A DNA stretch of 64,000 nt from Dichomitus squalens LYAD-421 SS1 (GCF_000275845.1 NW_006766943.1:67472-131471), one strand, 5' to 3'. Positions 42,819-56,678 are shown, counted from the first letter of the stretch. The notes: a model not told the origin generated them from the sequence alone. Program-made: numbers and translations.

Positions 42819-45800
42819 GTTGGGCAAGGGAAATGGCACGGGCGTCGGTGTGAGCGCTAGGTGCCGAGCGGGTCCTAAGGGATGGGGGAGGGGCGAGAGG
42901 CGAATATAGAGCTAAGATAGGGACAAAGGCGAGTAGGACTCGTGAGGAATTTCGAGGGACATCCCATTGGCCCCTTTATACGTTGAGACATGGCGGACGC
43001 CATAGAGAAAATGCGTGGATCACTTCATTTTTATGCCCTGAGAAGACAACCTGCCAAGCCACAGACAACATCCACAGGGCAGGAAGATGCGCCGGGTCGA
43101 GACCGGACACAGCGCCCGGAGGTACTGGCGACGGTGCCACCCTGGAAAAATTAGGGTCGGCGTTTCCATTGAATGACTTGTGGCATCCCGGTGGAGGAGG
43201 AGCGAATCAGAGCAAGTGACAGTTGTGCCGGAGGTGTTGCCTACAGCTGGTAAATGGACGTAGTCATGAGTGAGGCACCCCGGACCCCGGCTCGGAGACA
43301 GAACGACATGTCTGTTGCTTGGCGGCAAATGGCGGCGGGTGGCGGATGTATGGTCGCGGCCAGTGCAGTCGTGCAGGCAACGTGTAATAGCGCGGCGCGC
43401 GGTGGGAGAGCATCAGCTAGAGCAACGCGTACGTACCGCCCGGACATCGTTGCGTTCATGGCCCGGGGACGGAATGGATGGAACCGACAGGAAACCCAAA
43501 AAGCATATTCGCAAAAGGAAATATCCTGATCACGCGACGGCTCCCTCGGCGCGTGGCACGTGCCCACCAGGAACGAGGGTTGTCGGTGTACATCGTGTTC
43601 CCGTCGGTGCCGAGGCGGTGCACAGGAAAAGAGTTCTATCCAACGGCGCTCTCAGCAACGAACACTAATCCCGAGGTAAGAAATGACGTTGCGAGAGTCT
43701 GGGCTCAGAAGGCGGGTCTCCACGTCCATGTGCAGGTCCGTAAGCGCTGTGGCGAATCACCGGAGCGTCCACAATAATCCTGCCAACAGGGATGTCATGG
43801 CTAGACGTTAGCAATGAGATTGTATTTTTTGGGATGATGGGCGCGCTCATCGCGCCGATGCAAACAAAACGGGCTTGCACACGCCGACGATATAACGCCA
43901 TCGACCAGGACGCTTCTGGAGCCCCAAGGGTGAGGGCCGAGTGGGGGCCAGATGGCTACTTTGCACTCTCGCGAGGTCCCTCGATGCCACGCAAGTTGAT
44001 GCCAAACCAAGGTCCACGCACCGTGAGAACCGTTTTGCATGCTCTATCTTGACCGGCAAGACCAACATAACACGCCGATGTTGAAGGTGGATCTAGAATG
44101 ATGAGTATAATTTGCAGCACGTGCGACGTCTTGTGGTGGTCAATCATAGGAGTAATGAACGCAAAGATTGAGTGCCTAGAATTGTGGCGACATAACCGAC
44201 TCACAAGCGAACCCGTGGATTAAGTACTCCGGGTCACGCCATCATTTGTCTGCCTAGGGAAATAACCCTAAGGGTGCCTCCCGGGACGGTCACCGGCTCT
44301 GTCGGATGTGGGAGTACGTCAACAAATAGTCCTTACCCTCATTCCCTGCTGACACATTCAGGACACAGATAGCGACCGAGGGTGCAAGAAATGCCCTTTG
44401 CCCTATCATCCGCATAGAATACCCAAAGCGAGCCTGATCATATTCAAGCACGCGGTGGGCACGCGGTAACGTCGCGGTGTTGGGACGGAGTTTGTAGGCT
44501 GTGTAGACAAATGTAAGGGTCAGTCCAATTGATGGGGAAACTACTCGTAAAGCTGGTCCCGCAGGAGTCTGACGAAGACTACGGGGTTTGTAGAGCGGAA
44601 AAGGGTGGTAAAGAACATGACGAGATGTAAAGGCATCTAGTGCTGTCGATGCATGGTAGCACACGATGCATGGCTGCAAGCTCGGGCGGAATTCATGTAT
44701 TCATTCAAGAGACATACCTTACGGAAGATAGTCCTCGACGCCAAATGCGGGCGGCGTGGGTCGATCAGGTGTTCATAGTTCAGAAGTGCCAAGATACTTG
44801 GAGCCCTACACACTCGATGAGTGTCGGATGGTCGCAACATAGAAAGTGATACACGAACCTCGCCAAAGAGGACTGGGTCCAGCTTGCGCATGAACTATAG
44901 CACAGCTGAGCGAGTTCATGCAGGATAAGTCAGAGCTGAGAGGGGGATCGCAGGTATTTGGGTGAATTCTTATGTGCGTCTCGAACAGAGGCAGCAGCAG
45001 CTATAGAGCAATGAAGCACAAGTATGGGGTTGGTGGACAAGATGTCAGCAGCGAAGCGTATAGCCTGCCCCGCCTATGCAAGGCTCTCTGAGCTCTGCTG
45101 CCACGTCGAATTGCATCGCCGATTGACGGGATGCTACTCACATCCCTCGGCTGCCACCAAGGCAACCACCAAGGAAGCGTACAGAGGTTCTATCCCCTAA
45201 AATGTGATGCATGCGCTACTAACCAGCGGTGGTATCGTCAAAGTTGATACCCCACCTTGCCGTAGCCAGGGACAGCGTTCGACCGGGTCAGTCCGCCAAA
45301 AACGTCAGAGGAGAACATATGCAGTGGATGGCCCGATGATGCCATTTGGATTGTCGAGCAGCGGAGATATCTTCAAAAGGACATGGAATGCAAAGGTCGA
45401 ATCAAGATACTCAGAGTTGGGATAGACGAGAAACACAACATGGTTGGGAACGCTGTGGAACGGCATCAAGACACCAGAAGTCGACACGCTCTTGGAAGTG
45501 CTACGAGCGCCCGTTCGGCAATCCCCCTGGAGAACGCCGGGTGGCCTGGACCGGGCCTACCGCACGGATCACCCCTCCAAGCCTAAGTAGGTGCTCTCGA
45601 ACACCGTCCAACGACTGTCTTCTGTGTACTCAGGACACAAAGATGTAACCACCATGTGCGCTCCGACTCAGCTGTCATCAGAATTATTGGAATCAGTCAG
45701 ACAAACGGGTGTATTCGAAGTATATTGCACAAGGAGCAGTTCCTATTCGGGTACTGCGGAAGTTATAGCCCGATCAGAATGGGTACAGCAATCGCGATCC

Positions 45801-45941
45801 AGTCCGAGGCGCCGCCACACCATCTCAGCTTCCACGCATACAACCCAATCCTTGTCAATTAAGCCTGCTCCTCTCAGAGATTCTTACAACTATCGCACGA
45901 GAGTCTATTGAATCGTAGACACACTCCAATCATACTTACAC
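42819..45941. other. Gene-poor 3.1-kb region
   Basis: This region holds the RlpA-like promoter at its left and the BZZ1 upstream region at its right. No confident gene was found in between. A minus-strand segment near 44750-44800 reads ILALLNYEHLI, resembling the start of DUF6533 membrane proteins, but no consistent exon chain could be built. Confidence 0.4.
42975..42980 (-). promoter_or_regulatory. Possible TATA box of the RlpA-like gene
   Basis: TATAAA on the minus strand, about 157 bp upstream of the ATG at 42818, the right orientation for a strongly expressed secreted protein. There is no transcript support. Confidence 0.35.
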
Positions 45942-48900
45942 ATGGAAAGAATGGCCGGAGTGAGCAAGGGACAGACCTATGGTCAACATCTTCCCGTGGG
46001 TTGTCCGACTCTCCCACAGACTCCGAGGCTCCGCATGGCGACTCAATCCGCCTTTGACAGGACCAGGTTGAGCGAATATCGACGCTGACCGATTCTCAGT
46101 TAGAGCTCCTCGAGGACGTAAGCTCCAACACCCGGAAAGAGTGTCCATGTCCAACCACTTTTGCTGATAGCTCCTCTAAACCCAGGTACGCGATCTCCAT
46201 GCGCAGCGGGCTGCGCTTGAGCGTGAATACGCTACGAAATTGCAGCTCCTCGTAAGAAAGGCTTCCGATAGGAAAGCAAAGAAGATGCCAGCACTAGTCG
46301 TGGGTAGCGAGCCCACCAAGGCTTGGGACGAAAATTCAATTCAGCAAAGGTTACCCGTCCGATTGATCATCATGGGAAGTTTCTAACGTTGTCATTTTTT
46401 TCTCAGCACTCTGGAGAGGGCCTACACCCAACTCCTCACCGCCATTAGCGACACCGCTCAGGACCACATCAACCTCGCCGACTCCTTCAATAGTCAGATC
46501 ATCGAGCCGTTAAAGGCCACTGAGCGGAAACATGAGGATGCAAAGAAGAAGCAGATGCTGTTTTATCAGAAGCTCTTACAAGACAGGGATCGCGCCTATG
46601 CGGACCGCATCAAGGTCGGTTGGGCTCGCTAACCGTTCTCGTGCCACGTCCGCACATGCTCACCTCGTATCGTGCAGAGCAAACAGAAGGTCCCCACCCC
46701 CTATTTACCCCACTTCTACGCAGTCCTGACCGTTTAACAGTACGATCTTGAGTGCTCTGAAGTCGATGCCTACCGACAGAAGCAGGTAGATATATTGTGC
46801 CTTCTTCTGCTTCCACGTCGCGCGGCTCTCCTTATTTTACGTGTAGGAACGTTCTGCAGACGACCGCCATGCTGAGAGGGCGGCGAGGCAATACGAGCAG
46901 CAGCAGGTTGATATGCTCAACAGCAAGAAGTATGCCCTTTCATGTCAGCCTTCACCCAATGCCGTACCTCTAACCCAATTGAATGGCACTCAGCGCGTAC
47001 TTGATATCTATCGCCGTCGCCAATAAGGTCAAATCGAAGTTCTATAACGAGGATCTGCCTACTTTGGAGGACGTAAGTGCCATTCTGTTCCCAATTGGCG
47101 CCTTCGGAGGCGCTTCACTGATGTTGCCAATTTCTAGCAATTTCGTGAGTTGACACGCAGCACTGGTACGACGTCCATAGAGGGTCTCACCTCTCTTCGC
47201 AGAGGACCTACATACACGCCTGGTGACTGGCTTCGTCAGCATCCTCAAGAACGCGCAAGCCATTCAGCAGAAGCACCTCGATGTCGTGCGCACCCACCTG
47301 ACTGCATTCGAGACAGCGCTGGATGCCGTCAATCCCGCCGCAGACCAGGACCTTTTCATCGAACACAACATCGTGCCCTTCTCGCCACCCTCCGATTGGG
47401 CGTTTGAACCATGCACTAGCCACTACGATACTGTACGCCATGACAGACAGCTGCTTACCATTGCCATCGGCTGATCGTTATCAAGGGCGAGATGAGTGTG
47501 GATCCAGCTCCAAAGGTCTATTTGCAGAACAGACTGGCGAGATGCCGAGGCAAGCTCCAGGAACTCGAGCCCGTATTAACCTCGAAGCGTAAGTATGGAG
47601 TCCTCGCCCATACAGGCTAGCTCTCTTGCTTGCTCTCAGTCATGGACATAGTGCGACCCTAACTCATTTCCTCCTGACACTGGCAGGCAAAGACACGGAG
47701 CAACTCGCTAAACTGGTGGAGGCTTACACTGCCGACAACGGCTTGGGCAACGTTGACGAGGTCCTTGACGTGAGCACTCCTTGGCCTATGTGGGTGCATG
47801 CGAATGGATCTGCGGTGACTGAACACGGCTCGCTGCGTATTCATGACGTGATATTTCACAGAACTACCTCGACGCACAACACGGGCTCACCTTCTATTAC
47901 ACCTCGGACGCTGTACTAACCACTGAGATAGAGACCATCTCTTCTGCGCTAGGAGGTAGGAGTCCCTTCTTCAACCCTTTCCCAAGGTGCTCGCTTCCGT
48001 CTTGTCGGTTAACACGTGTGGTTTTCGCACCAATGGGCCTCCTTTCCGATCACCTTCTGGAAATACTACTGGCAGGCTGAAACAACATCACGTTGAACGG
48101 TGTTCTTTTGAATAGGAGATGAAGGCGCGCAAAACCCGCATTCCTTCAAGAGCACCTCCTTCTCGATCCCTGCGACGTGCGCTTATTGCAAGGTTAGTCC
48201 TTGCCCTGTCACAATTCGCATCCTCACAGTTCCTGCTCTTCCCATATCCTCCTAGTCCTCTATATGGGGTCTGAGCAAGCAAGGGAAAACTTGCAAGACG
48301 TGCGGGATTTCTGTTCATTCCAAGTGTGAGCTCAAGGTCAGCTCCCGGTACTCTGGCGTTCTACATTAGATCATTGTTGACGTACTCCCGCGCAGCTCCC
48401 TGCAGACTGTAGCGGCACTCGTCACGGGGGCCGTGGTCACCAGCATTCGGACTCTTTGTCTGCGAGTCTTTCTAGAACGGCCTCCGTCATCTCGAACAGC
48501 GACTCGAGTAGTCAGCCCACGAAATCATTCCTAATCCATCCATAGCAAATCTGATTGCCCTCTTGATAGTTACATCCGGGCAAGCCACTCCAACTCCGTC
48601 TTCTTTCTCACCCTCAACCCACTCGGCGGAAGAAAGCGGGCCAGCGGCTCGGGTTCTCTTTGACTACACGCCCACCTCGCCGTTTGAGTTGGCAGTATTC
48701 GGTATGCTGTCAAGAAGTTGCTCTTTGGACGCTCTAGCTGAACATGTGCGATTTAGCCGAGAGTATAGTGCATGTGTTGGAAGAAGATGATGGCTCCGGG
48801 TGGGTCAAGGTAGCCGACGACTCCGGAGGGAAGGGGCTCGTCCCTGCATCGTACATCGAGGTCCTTGACGGCGCTCAGACGGCTAGTCGAGCGACACCGT

Positions 48901-49320
48901 TCCTGAGCCACTCGCAGCCAAACGTCGAATACGGTACCGTCTTTGATCCATATCTCAGTGCTTCTTTGTCTCCCATCTGGGCTGACCGCTCGCGCGTAAT
49001 GCAGTTCGCGGCATCTACCCCTATAAGGCACAGGGTCCTGACGAGATCGACGTCGAAGAGGGCGCGCTGATCTACCTAACCGATGGTCCGAACGGGGGGC
49101 GCAACTACGCCGATGGATGGTGGGAAGGTAGGCGGCAGCACCGTAGGCGCCGCGCCTTTGTGCTGTCGGAGACTGATGGGGCCTTCGATCATGATGTCAG
49201 GGACAGACTCAAGTGGGAAGAAAGGCATTTTCCCGAGCAACTACGTAAGTGACCGTTCTGATAAGTCGCGGGGAGTGCTTCGGACTGAGTTTCGCGACAT
49301 AGGTGGAAGACGTACAGTAG
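45942..49320 (+). CDS. BZZ1: Bzz1-like F-BAR, C1 and double SH3 protein
   Basis: Bzz1-type proteins bind curved membrane through the F-BAR domain and recruit WASP/Las17 through SH3 domains to drive actin assembly at endocytic sites. Early exons are 45942-45995, 46061-46117, 46186-46349, 46407-46614, 46678-46689, 46741-46785, 46847-46929, 46994-47072, 47138-47144, then 47203 onward. F-BAR pieces: DQVERISTLTDSQLELLED, RAALEREYATKLQLL, DRIKSKQKYDLE, NAYLISIAVANK and LEDQFQDLHTRLVTGFVSIL. A C1 zinc finger follows (HSFKSTSF...CAYCK, CKTCGISVHSKC), then SH3-1 (ARVLFDYTPTS to GLVPASYIEVLD) and SH3-2 (GIYPYKAQGPDEIDVEEG to GIFPSNYVEDVQ, stop 49318-49320). Domain order and length fit the family. Exons 5 (12 nt) and 9 (7 nt) are microexons. 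Confidence 0.92.
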
Positions 49321-51500
49321 CATGATCGACGAGCACCGGCCGAGGGCCCGCGACATTCACGACGATAGTGCGCAGCGCGGAGGCGATTTTCACCGTTTGT
49401 CTGGACGTGGGCGCGATATAGGTCGTACGAACATCCTGGTTGCGATGCTCCAATGTCCTTCCTTCTGGGTTGCGCCGGTATTTTTCGTCGATTTCGTCGA
49501 TACGATGCCTTACATAATATATGGTTTCACCCCGAAGTCCGGACGAACGGCATTCTTGCACGTCGTCGCGCGTACCAAGCCTCGCAGGGACCCCAGAAAG
49601 ATGTTCTGATGAGATGCTGAGATCGAAATATAAGCAGGCGGTCGAGACACGTTCACGATCAAAACAGTCCCGCGAACCGCCTACAACGGCAGCTGATCTT
49701 AGCGACCTCCTGCAAGACCTCATATTCGTAATATCTCATTTGTCGTCTGCCAGTTGATTCGCCGTGTAGGGAGAGGGTTGACGCGAAGTCCGCGCGCGGC
49801 ACAGGACATTAAAATACTAGGCGGCGAAAGACTTCAGGTGCTGCCTCGCGGTTCCGACAAGCTCGTTTTATCCTGCGTAAGGAGCGCTGTTCGACAGCGA
49901 GATGCATCCCAGTGAAGAACGTGTCCTTCTTGTCTTATCATGTCTTGAATGTGTAGGCAGACTGAGCGTTCGCAAGGTTGGGGGTGAACTTCGTTCAAGC
50001 AGTGAACACGTCGTCTTGGTCTAGGCCTATAGCACCCCTGAAACGAGGCATAGAAGGGCGACCGGCGCAGCGAGTTGTGGTGGTATCGGAGCCAGCAAGT
50101 TTAGGCATGTAGTTACGAGAGAGCGGGTTTGAATTCGGAGATTCTTCTCCGGTGGAGGGTTTGCGTATTGGGCTCTATCGAAGCGCGCAGTCGATCAGGT
50201 AGGGCGGCGCGCGGTCGAAGTCCGGACAGAGTATCAGGAAAGCGTTACCGCGCAGGAGCCCTCATGAGCTCACCGCAGTGGCTAGCTTGCTCGCCGCGCA
50301 TGCACGAGGCCCAGAAGGACCTCTCATCCCAATCAATGGCATGAGTAACGGAGTGTTCGTACCGGAAAGAAAAATGGGGGCCCTGAGCGGAGGGTGAAGT
50401 GATACCTATGGATATATAAACCTGCACGTCTTGTTGACCACCGATATTTTCGTTCCCCTCTCCTCCACCATCGTCGGTTCGTACTCTGTCCTATACCCCA
50501 AACCACACCTCTCAACCTAGGCGGCGCTACTCACCTGTAAGGACGAGCAACTACTGTTCCACTGATTGTTGGACGTTGGGACTGGACGCTAAGTGCTCTC
50601 TTTGGGTATTCCGGTAGCGCCTTCTGCGGGGGTGGTTTTGGCGGCTACCCCGACCAAAGGCATCGTTGTCGTCCGAGTCCTCATCGCAATAACGGGGTAT
50701 CTGATGACCTCGCGGATACGTGTCTACTCAATGCATCGCTATTGCGATGGATGACTGCGACGACGATCCCAGCGGTGGGACCGATAGGCAAGGTCACCCC
50801 CACAGAATCCACGGAAAATCTGACGTCGGCGTCAGCTTGTGGAAGGGCGCCGTGATATTCTCACTCACCTTTCTCAATCCATTGACGTCTACTTGCCTTG
50901 CTGACGATTAATTCCGGGCCACATGACAGAACATTTTTGCATCTTCACCATTGGGAGAAAGAGCGGAATCGGATCTCGTCCGTAGCGTTGTATAGCGTCG
51001 TATACCGTGAAGTTCAACTAATAGTTGAGCCATGTCATGGAAGCAATATAAATGTGTATTCCAAGTTTTCGTGACATCGAGTCGGCGGCCGTCCATGAAG
51101 GCTTTGAAATGGCATGCCGGCGGCCATAGCATTACTAGTTGTACACTATGTAATCCGCGGAGCTGGCACCTAATGTCACCTATCACGAGGCAACTTGGAA
51201 GGCCAGAATATATGGATAGACAAACCGATGTCGGAAACAAGACCTATCCGACCTGCTGCATTTCATTGAACCTTATGAGGTGAGAACAAGAGATGGCGAG
51301 ACCAAATGGCGGAGCGCTTGGACTCCCGGCCGAGAGAGGCGCTTACTAGAACCAGGAGAAGAGGCGCCGAGCTGCATTGCCAAACAGGGCGCAAACACTT
51401 GGTAATGTGACGCCGATTCCAGCGACCGACGCCTTCCCGGCTTTCCTTTCGCACAACGATAGAGCAAGTACTCTGGCTTGTGAACTTCCTGCGTCGCGAC
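49321..51500. other. Intergenic region, no gene recognised
   Basis: It lies between BZZ1 and CAF1. A plus-strand TATATAAA at 50413-50420 sits before a T/C-rich stretch typical of fungal transcription starts (about 50445-50475), but no credible coding frame follows; a short frame at 50720-50911 has no recognisable motif. Confidence 0.45.
50413..50420 (+). promoter_or_regulatory. Orphan TATA-box-like element
   Basis: TATATAAA followed after about 30 bp by a pyrimidine-rich segment, the layout of a fungal core promoter. No downstream gene was identified. Confidence 0.25.
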
Positions 51501-52977
51501 ATGTCACGAATACGGGACGTTTGGGCACCCAACCTGGAGACGGAGATGGCGAACATCCGAGAACTCATCGAGAAGTACCCCTACATTGCCATGGTCCGAC
51601 CAAGTCTCGCTGTTCGCCACTGCCGTACTGCTCACTCACGCTCTTTCCTGTACCGGTGTGCATGTAGGATACGGAGTTCCCTGGAGTTGTGGCACGGCCA
51701 ATAGGATCGTTCAAGACGTCGTCAGACTACCACTACCAGACGATGCGGTGTAATGTCGACCTGCTCAAGATAATCCAAGTCGGTCTCACGCTCGCGGACG
51801 AAGAGGGCAACTTCCCACAAGAGGTCTCAACATGGCAGTTCAACTTCAGGTTCAGTGCAAAGTACGTAACTTCACTCCAACCCTGCCGTTCTCCTGCGTC
51901 CTGTAGTACTACTGTTGGGACACAATGCTTACGTAATCTAGCAGCGAGGACATGTTCGCGCCTGAATCCATTGATCTACTACAGAAGTCCGGCATAGATC
52001 TACAACGGCATGAGGAGATGGGAATTGAGCCGAATGACTTTGCCGAGCTTATGATTACGTCTGGACTCGTGTTGACCGCGGACACAAAGTGGATCTCGTT
52101 TCACAGGTGAGTTTTAGCCGGAATGTAGAGCCTGATAGCCACAGAGCATCGTGAGCGTCGCGGGAACGAGGCGTGGCAGATGTCATTGTTGGTGCTCTGC
52201 CGCGGGAGCGCAACCGCGCGGTCTATGATATGTGGCGACCGGTGATACCTTGCCTGCTATGGTCTACGCCAATTGATGGTGCGCAAGGATGGATGGTTGA
52301 CCAAAATCACTTGTTCCGTCACTAGTGGCTACGACTTCGGGTATTTCGTCAAGCTGCTGACAGGCCAGTCATTACCGACAAACGAGGAGACGTTCTTCGA
52401 TGTCCTACATACATGGTTCCCCACCATCTACGACATCAAGTTCGTTATGCGATCATGCAAAGTCCTCAAAGGTGGTCTCCAAGACGTCGCTGACGACCTT
52501 GGGGTACGTGCATGCCTCGTGATCTGCCACTTCCGGCAAAGGCTCATAGTGCTGCTGCAGGTGATGCGAATAGGACCCTCACACCAGGCCGGCTCCGACT
52601 CGCTCCTCACCGCCTCCACCTTCTTCAAGATGCGCGAGCTCTACTTTAACGATAAACTCGACGACCCTGAGTTCAACGGCAAGCTCTACGGCCTGGGCCA
52701 GACCTTCACCGTCCAGAACGGCGTCGCGGAGAATGTTCGCGCGGGTACGGCCGCGACGATTGCCGAGCGCGAGGACCGCGCTGGGCCGTCTGGCCGCGAG
52801 GCCCACAACCAGACCCCAGGTCCGCCTCCGGGCCATGGCGTCATGGGCATGGGAGGTGCGTTGACGACGCCGGTCATGGCGGGCGCGATGCCCGCGCAAA
52901 TGCCGACAACGCCGTACGGGCCCATGACGAATGGCCCGTACATGCGCACGGCTATTGGAGTTGGGGGTGGCAGATAG
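51501..52977 (+). CDS. CAF1: CCR4-NOT deadenylase subunit CAF1/POP2
   Basis: CAF1 (CNOT7/8, Pop2) is a DEDD-type 3' exonuclease that removes mRNA poly(A) tails within the CCR4-NOT complex. Five exons (51501-51593, 51668-51861, 51942-52106, 52326-52503, 52561-52977) give 348 residues. The start MSRIRDVWAPNLETEM is the family-typical N-terminus. The catalytic residues are visible: Asp and Glu in MDTEFPGVVARP (across the first junction), Asp in SFHSGYDFGYFV, and His and Asp in GPSHQAGSDSLLT. The C-terminal 80 residues after the nuclease fold are Gly/Pro/Met-rich and disordered. The third intron (52107-52325, 219 nt) is much longer than its neighbours. Confidence 0.97.
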
Positions 52978-55900
52978 GCGTTAGGAGGAATCAGGTGGAT
53001 GACGATGAGTGGGAGAGTTGGTGAGGTAGGGACCAGTGGCGGTGGGGACGCTGCAGGGTCGTGGTCTGGTGGTGGGTACAGGATGATGGGGCGATCGGCT
53101 GTGGCGGACGCGTGGAAGAGCGTTGTATACATGATAACGCACGGACGGTGTGGTGCGATGTACGATTTCGTTGGCAGCTTGTGTATCGACTTAGAGTCTC
53201 CTTCGTCGTTGTCGTTGCAGCTCTGCACCTGTGTTCTCTTCGCAATAATCTAATGTATCATGATTTGCGTCTGGGACGGCCTAGACACAAGTATGAAGGC
53301 ACTCGCAGCGTCTGTGGGAAGCACTAAGTGCTAATCAGTGCTCAACGCTCAACCTGGAACTTCGCCTGCTTGTGGGCCTGTGGCCAGGGTCTATCCACAC
53401 AACTCTGCTCCACCTAGCCCCTACACGCAGTCGCTCGGTGGCATCGACAATCACGGGACCTCGACCTATCCTCTCGCTAATCGCTGCGGCAGTGGTTCGT
53501 AGCCGCTGCATAAACCACATGACGGCCAGCTCGACACCGCAAAGGCGAGCAGCAGGCCGCGGCTGGACAAAGAGCAGCCTCGGATCCAGACGGGGAGACG
53601 TCTCGGGGCACGAAGTAAGCTCCCGGCCGCGTCCGCATGGAGAGGAGGCTGGCCAGGCGAGCGGATCATCAGCCTCCCCACCACCACGCAGGATTGTCGC
53701 GGAAGCCGCGAGGCTCGAGCTCCCCCTGCGTCTTGGGACTCCAGCTGCGCTGGGTGCCCCGATCTGCGCACCCCTTCGGTGCCCCCTATCGGACTCTATC
53801 GTCTTGTAATCCTGCTTGCCGTGCTCGGCAACTTGGGCTTGGTGTGCGTGCTGGGCTGGGCTTGCGGTATCAGAGAAGCGATCCGTAGCCTACGCCTGTG
53901 ATCCGCGGGCGCGACGAACACAGAGTGGCCGGTGGCGGACCTAAGGACGACGGTGGTGCTGCAGGAGGTGCAGTGAGCGAGAAGGAGAGAAGCGGGGAAA
54001 TAAGTCAAAACGTGTGGCGAGCGTTTCGATTGTTTGGGGCCTATCGAGACGTGCTTGACAGGATCGATGGCGGCGCTGACAGAACATAGCACAGGAACCG
54101 ACTTTGCAGCTAGTCCGGATTCTGAAACTGGCAGTGAAACTCAGCTACAACTTCCTCGACGCTCAGCTCCTCGATCAGGCAGGGTCTGATCGATATTGAC
54201 ATTTGCCAACGAAGACGGCCGTTGGAGGTGCTCGTCATTGATAGCGCCCAACCACGCATGCAGGCGTCGCCTCTTGCTGAAAATTCGAAGCACAAACGTT
54301 GCGGTGGTCATGAGCGGTGGCATAGGACCCTGAATCACGAAGGAAGCCACTGCCATGGCGCCTGGCGGCACAACTAGAGCAAAATCTGCGTGGACACGGC
54401 GGAGCGGGTTTCCTCCCAGCGGTGTGCGCCTCCGCATAGGGTTACCCGACTACGCGAAGGGGTATACGTGTGCCACCACGGAACATCATCCGACGCAGAA
54501 GATCCTTGTGCGAGCTCGGGCCGTTCGAGTCAAGGTCAATTTTCCCTGTACGTCTGTGGGTTTGTGGCAACGTCAACGGGATCGACTTATGGAACCGGCG
54601 GAAGTTCGTGGCGCTTCGGTCCTTCATGAGCAACTTGAGCACCGCCATGGCGTATGTCTGTCCCGCCGAGGATATGAGTGCACGTTGTATGGCCATGATC
54701 GCCGGCGATATGGACTGAGTTCACCTCCAGGGCAGGCAGGCGACGTCAAGGCGAGGCTCTTGGACACATCTGACCAAGCGATGTGTCATGCTTTCGCACT
54801 CTCCTGGGAGCGCGCGGGTCCCCAAAGCGTGCAGGGTGCGAATGCGCAATTCCCAATTCGTCCAGCGTGATCTCGCGCATAGCGGGCTGCGATGCGAACG
54901 CGCACGGATCCTAGGCTCCCTATCTTGAAGCGGTGTGCATGTGCACGGAAGACGAAGAGATGCATGGGCGCGTACCACCGGTTGATGGGTAGACTCCTGG
55001 CCTTCTCGCCGACTTAAGGAAGCGTGGGAGGTCCCTGACGTCGTGCTGCGCGCTCTACGAGCCCTTAGGACGGGACGCCCTGGACGTCGCGGGCTACGCG
55101 GAGCCGCTGCGAGGCCGCGATTGGGTAATGGAAAGACAGGCGAGCGAGGAAGAGCCGGAGTGCTCTCACCCTGGCGACAATATGAGAATGGTTGCAAGGG
55201 CGGCGAGAACGACTGGGCAGGATGCGCACCTTAACGCTTGAGCTTACGCAACTATTTCTGGAAGCTCTCTGGTTGGAGGCGTCGTCGCGAAAGGTCGGGC
55301 TCGTCGTACGTTCACGGAGGGAATCTAAGGTTTGATCCACGAGCCCCGTTCAGATCTCGGTGGTCGCCGTTGGCGCATAGTTCCATTCGTGTGGGGGAAA
55401 GAAGCCGTCCTAGGCCCAGACTTCGCCGCTGTATGAACGCGGGATAGTCGAGCTGGCGTGGAGAAGACCCAGACACGGCAGTCCTCAGCACCGGCTAACG
55501 AATTCGAGAGGGATTCCGACGCTGGCACGGACATTCTTCCGCGCTAGAACGCAGTCAATGAGGTAGAGGCTCGACTTTGAAACTCGGCCTGACAGACACC
55601 GTCTGGCGTGAATAGCAAACATGGTTGACGCATGGCAGGCCCTGCAAACTGAGGGTGCTGGATAGTCGTTCAGAAGGCCATATATGGCGCCTGACGAGTT
55701 CTAGGCGCTTCGTGGACGGCGCGAGCCTTCACTCGGAGGATGCGGATGGGTGTGGAAGCGGTTCATGTCCCGAGAAGGGGAAAGTCGTCGGTGAGTGGGA
55801 GGTGCGCAGTGCTGAGGGGTGCAGTGGCGGGATCGGACATGTTAGGGTGAGTCATGGGAAGGACGGCCGGGCGCACAGAGGCAGAGAGAGCAGATTCAGG

Positions 55901-56678
55901 CAGAGGGGCAGAAGCGTCGCGATGCCGGGAAGCATGGGCGACATGCCTTCGACATTCACTTGTCCCGGACCGCGCGTGTCCAAGGTTTGTGTTCGAGCCA
56001 GGTTACGCGGCCCTCGGACGGATTAGCACCGCTAATGGACACGGATTTCAATTCATACACCGCGGAGACACGCTCGATGGGAATCAACGCACTTCTCTCG
56101 GACGAACGCAATGGACAGCGCTCCATAGCGGCAGCAGCTCCTGCCACCGCACGCTCGCGGGTCGAAATGCCCCGGACGACCGCAATGGCGGACATGATGT
56201 TGGGCGGTTGAGGGCGGGTGGAGGCGTGGATGGTAGACCGAGTGGGGAAGGCGGCGCCGGCTGGGAAACTCGGTAACCTTATACGATTGCCTAAATTACA
56301 TTGTAGTGCATGACGGTGGCGCGCGCTGTCCTCGGGTCTTTGTTCCTCCTGCGACGGGAAATTGGAGGACGGGGCGGGCGTCGTGTGTCGAGATAGAATA
56401 TCGATAATTCCGCGGTGTGTATGCGGGTGTGAGACTGGCCCAAGACAAGCGGGATCGGGGGGATCTGGGGAGTGGCCCGGGAAGGAGGCCGATCTTGGAC
56501 TTGTTCGAGCGGCGGCTGATTGCAGAGACTGCTTGTTTCGTTCAAAAGCCGGGCTGCTCCCTGCCCTCCACCGTCTCTCTCCCCGACGGCCACCATCGCG
56601 GCCGACTTCCAGTCCCTCTCTGTCCCGCCCAGCATCCGTCTCGCCTCCAGCAGATGCGAAGCGTCCGTGCCGTGCACA
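52978..56678. other. Gene-poor 3.7-kb region
   Basis: It contains the CAF1 3' flank and the upstream region of the CENP-B-type gene. Several GC-rich frames are open for 100-280 codons on both strands, but none shows a recognisable motif or a consistent intron pattern. A lineage-specific gene could be hidden here. Confidence 0.4.

Noticed and set aside
44560..44891. Possible DUF6533-type membrane protein relic on the minus strand
   Set aside because: ILALLNYEHLI resembles the family's first helix, but upstream and downstream exons could not be joined in frame and later helices are not recognisable.
54355..54870. 171-codon plus-strand frame between CAF1 and the CENP-B-type gene
   Set aside because: No recognisable motif, no intron structure and an overlapping open frame on the other strand; not supported as a gene.
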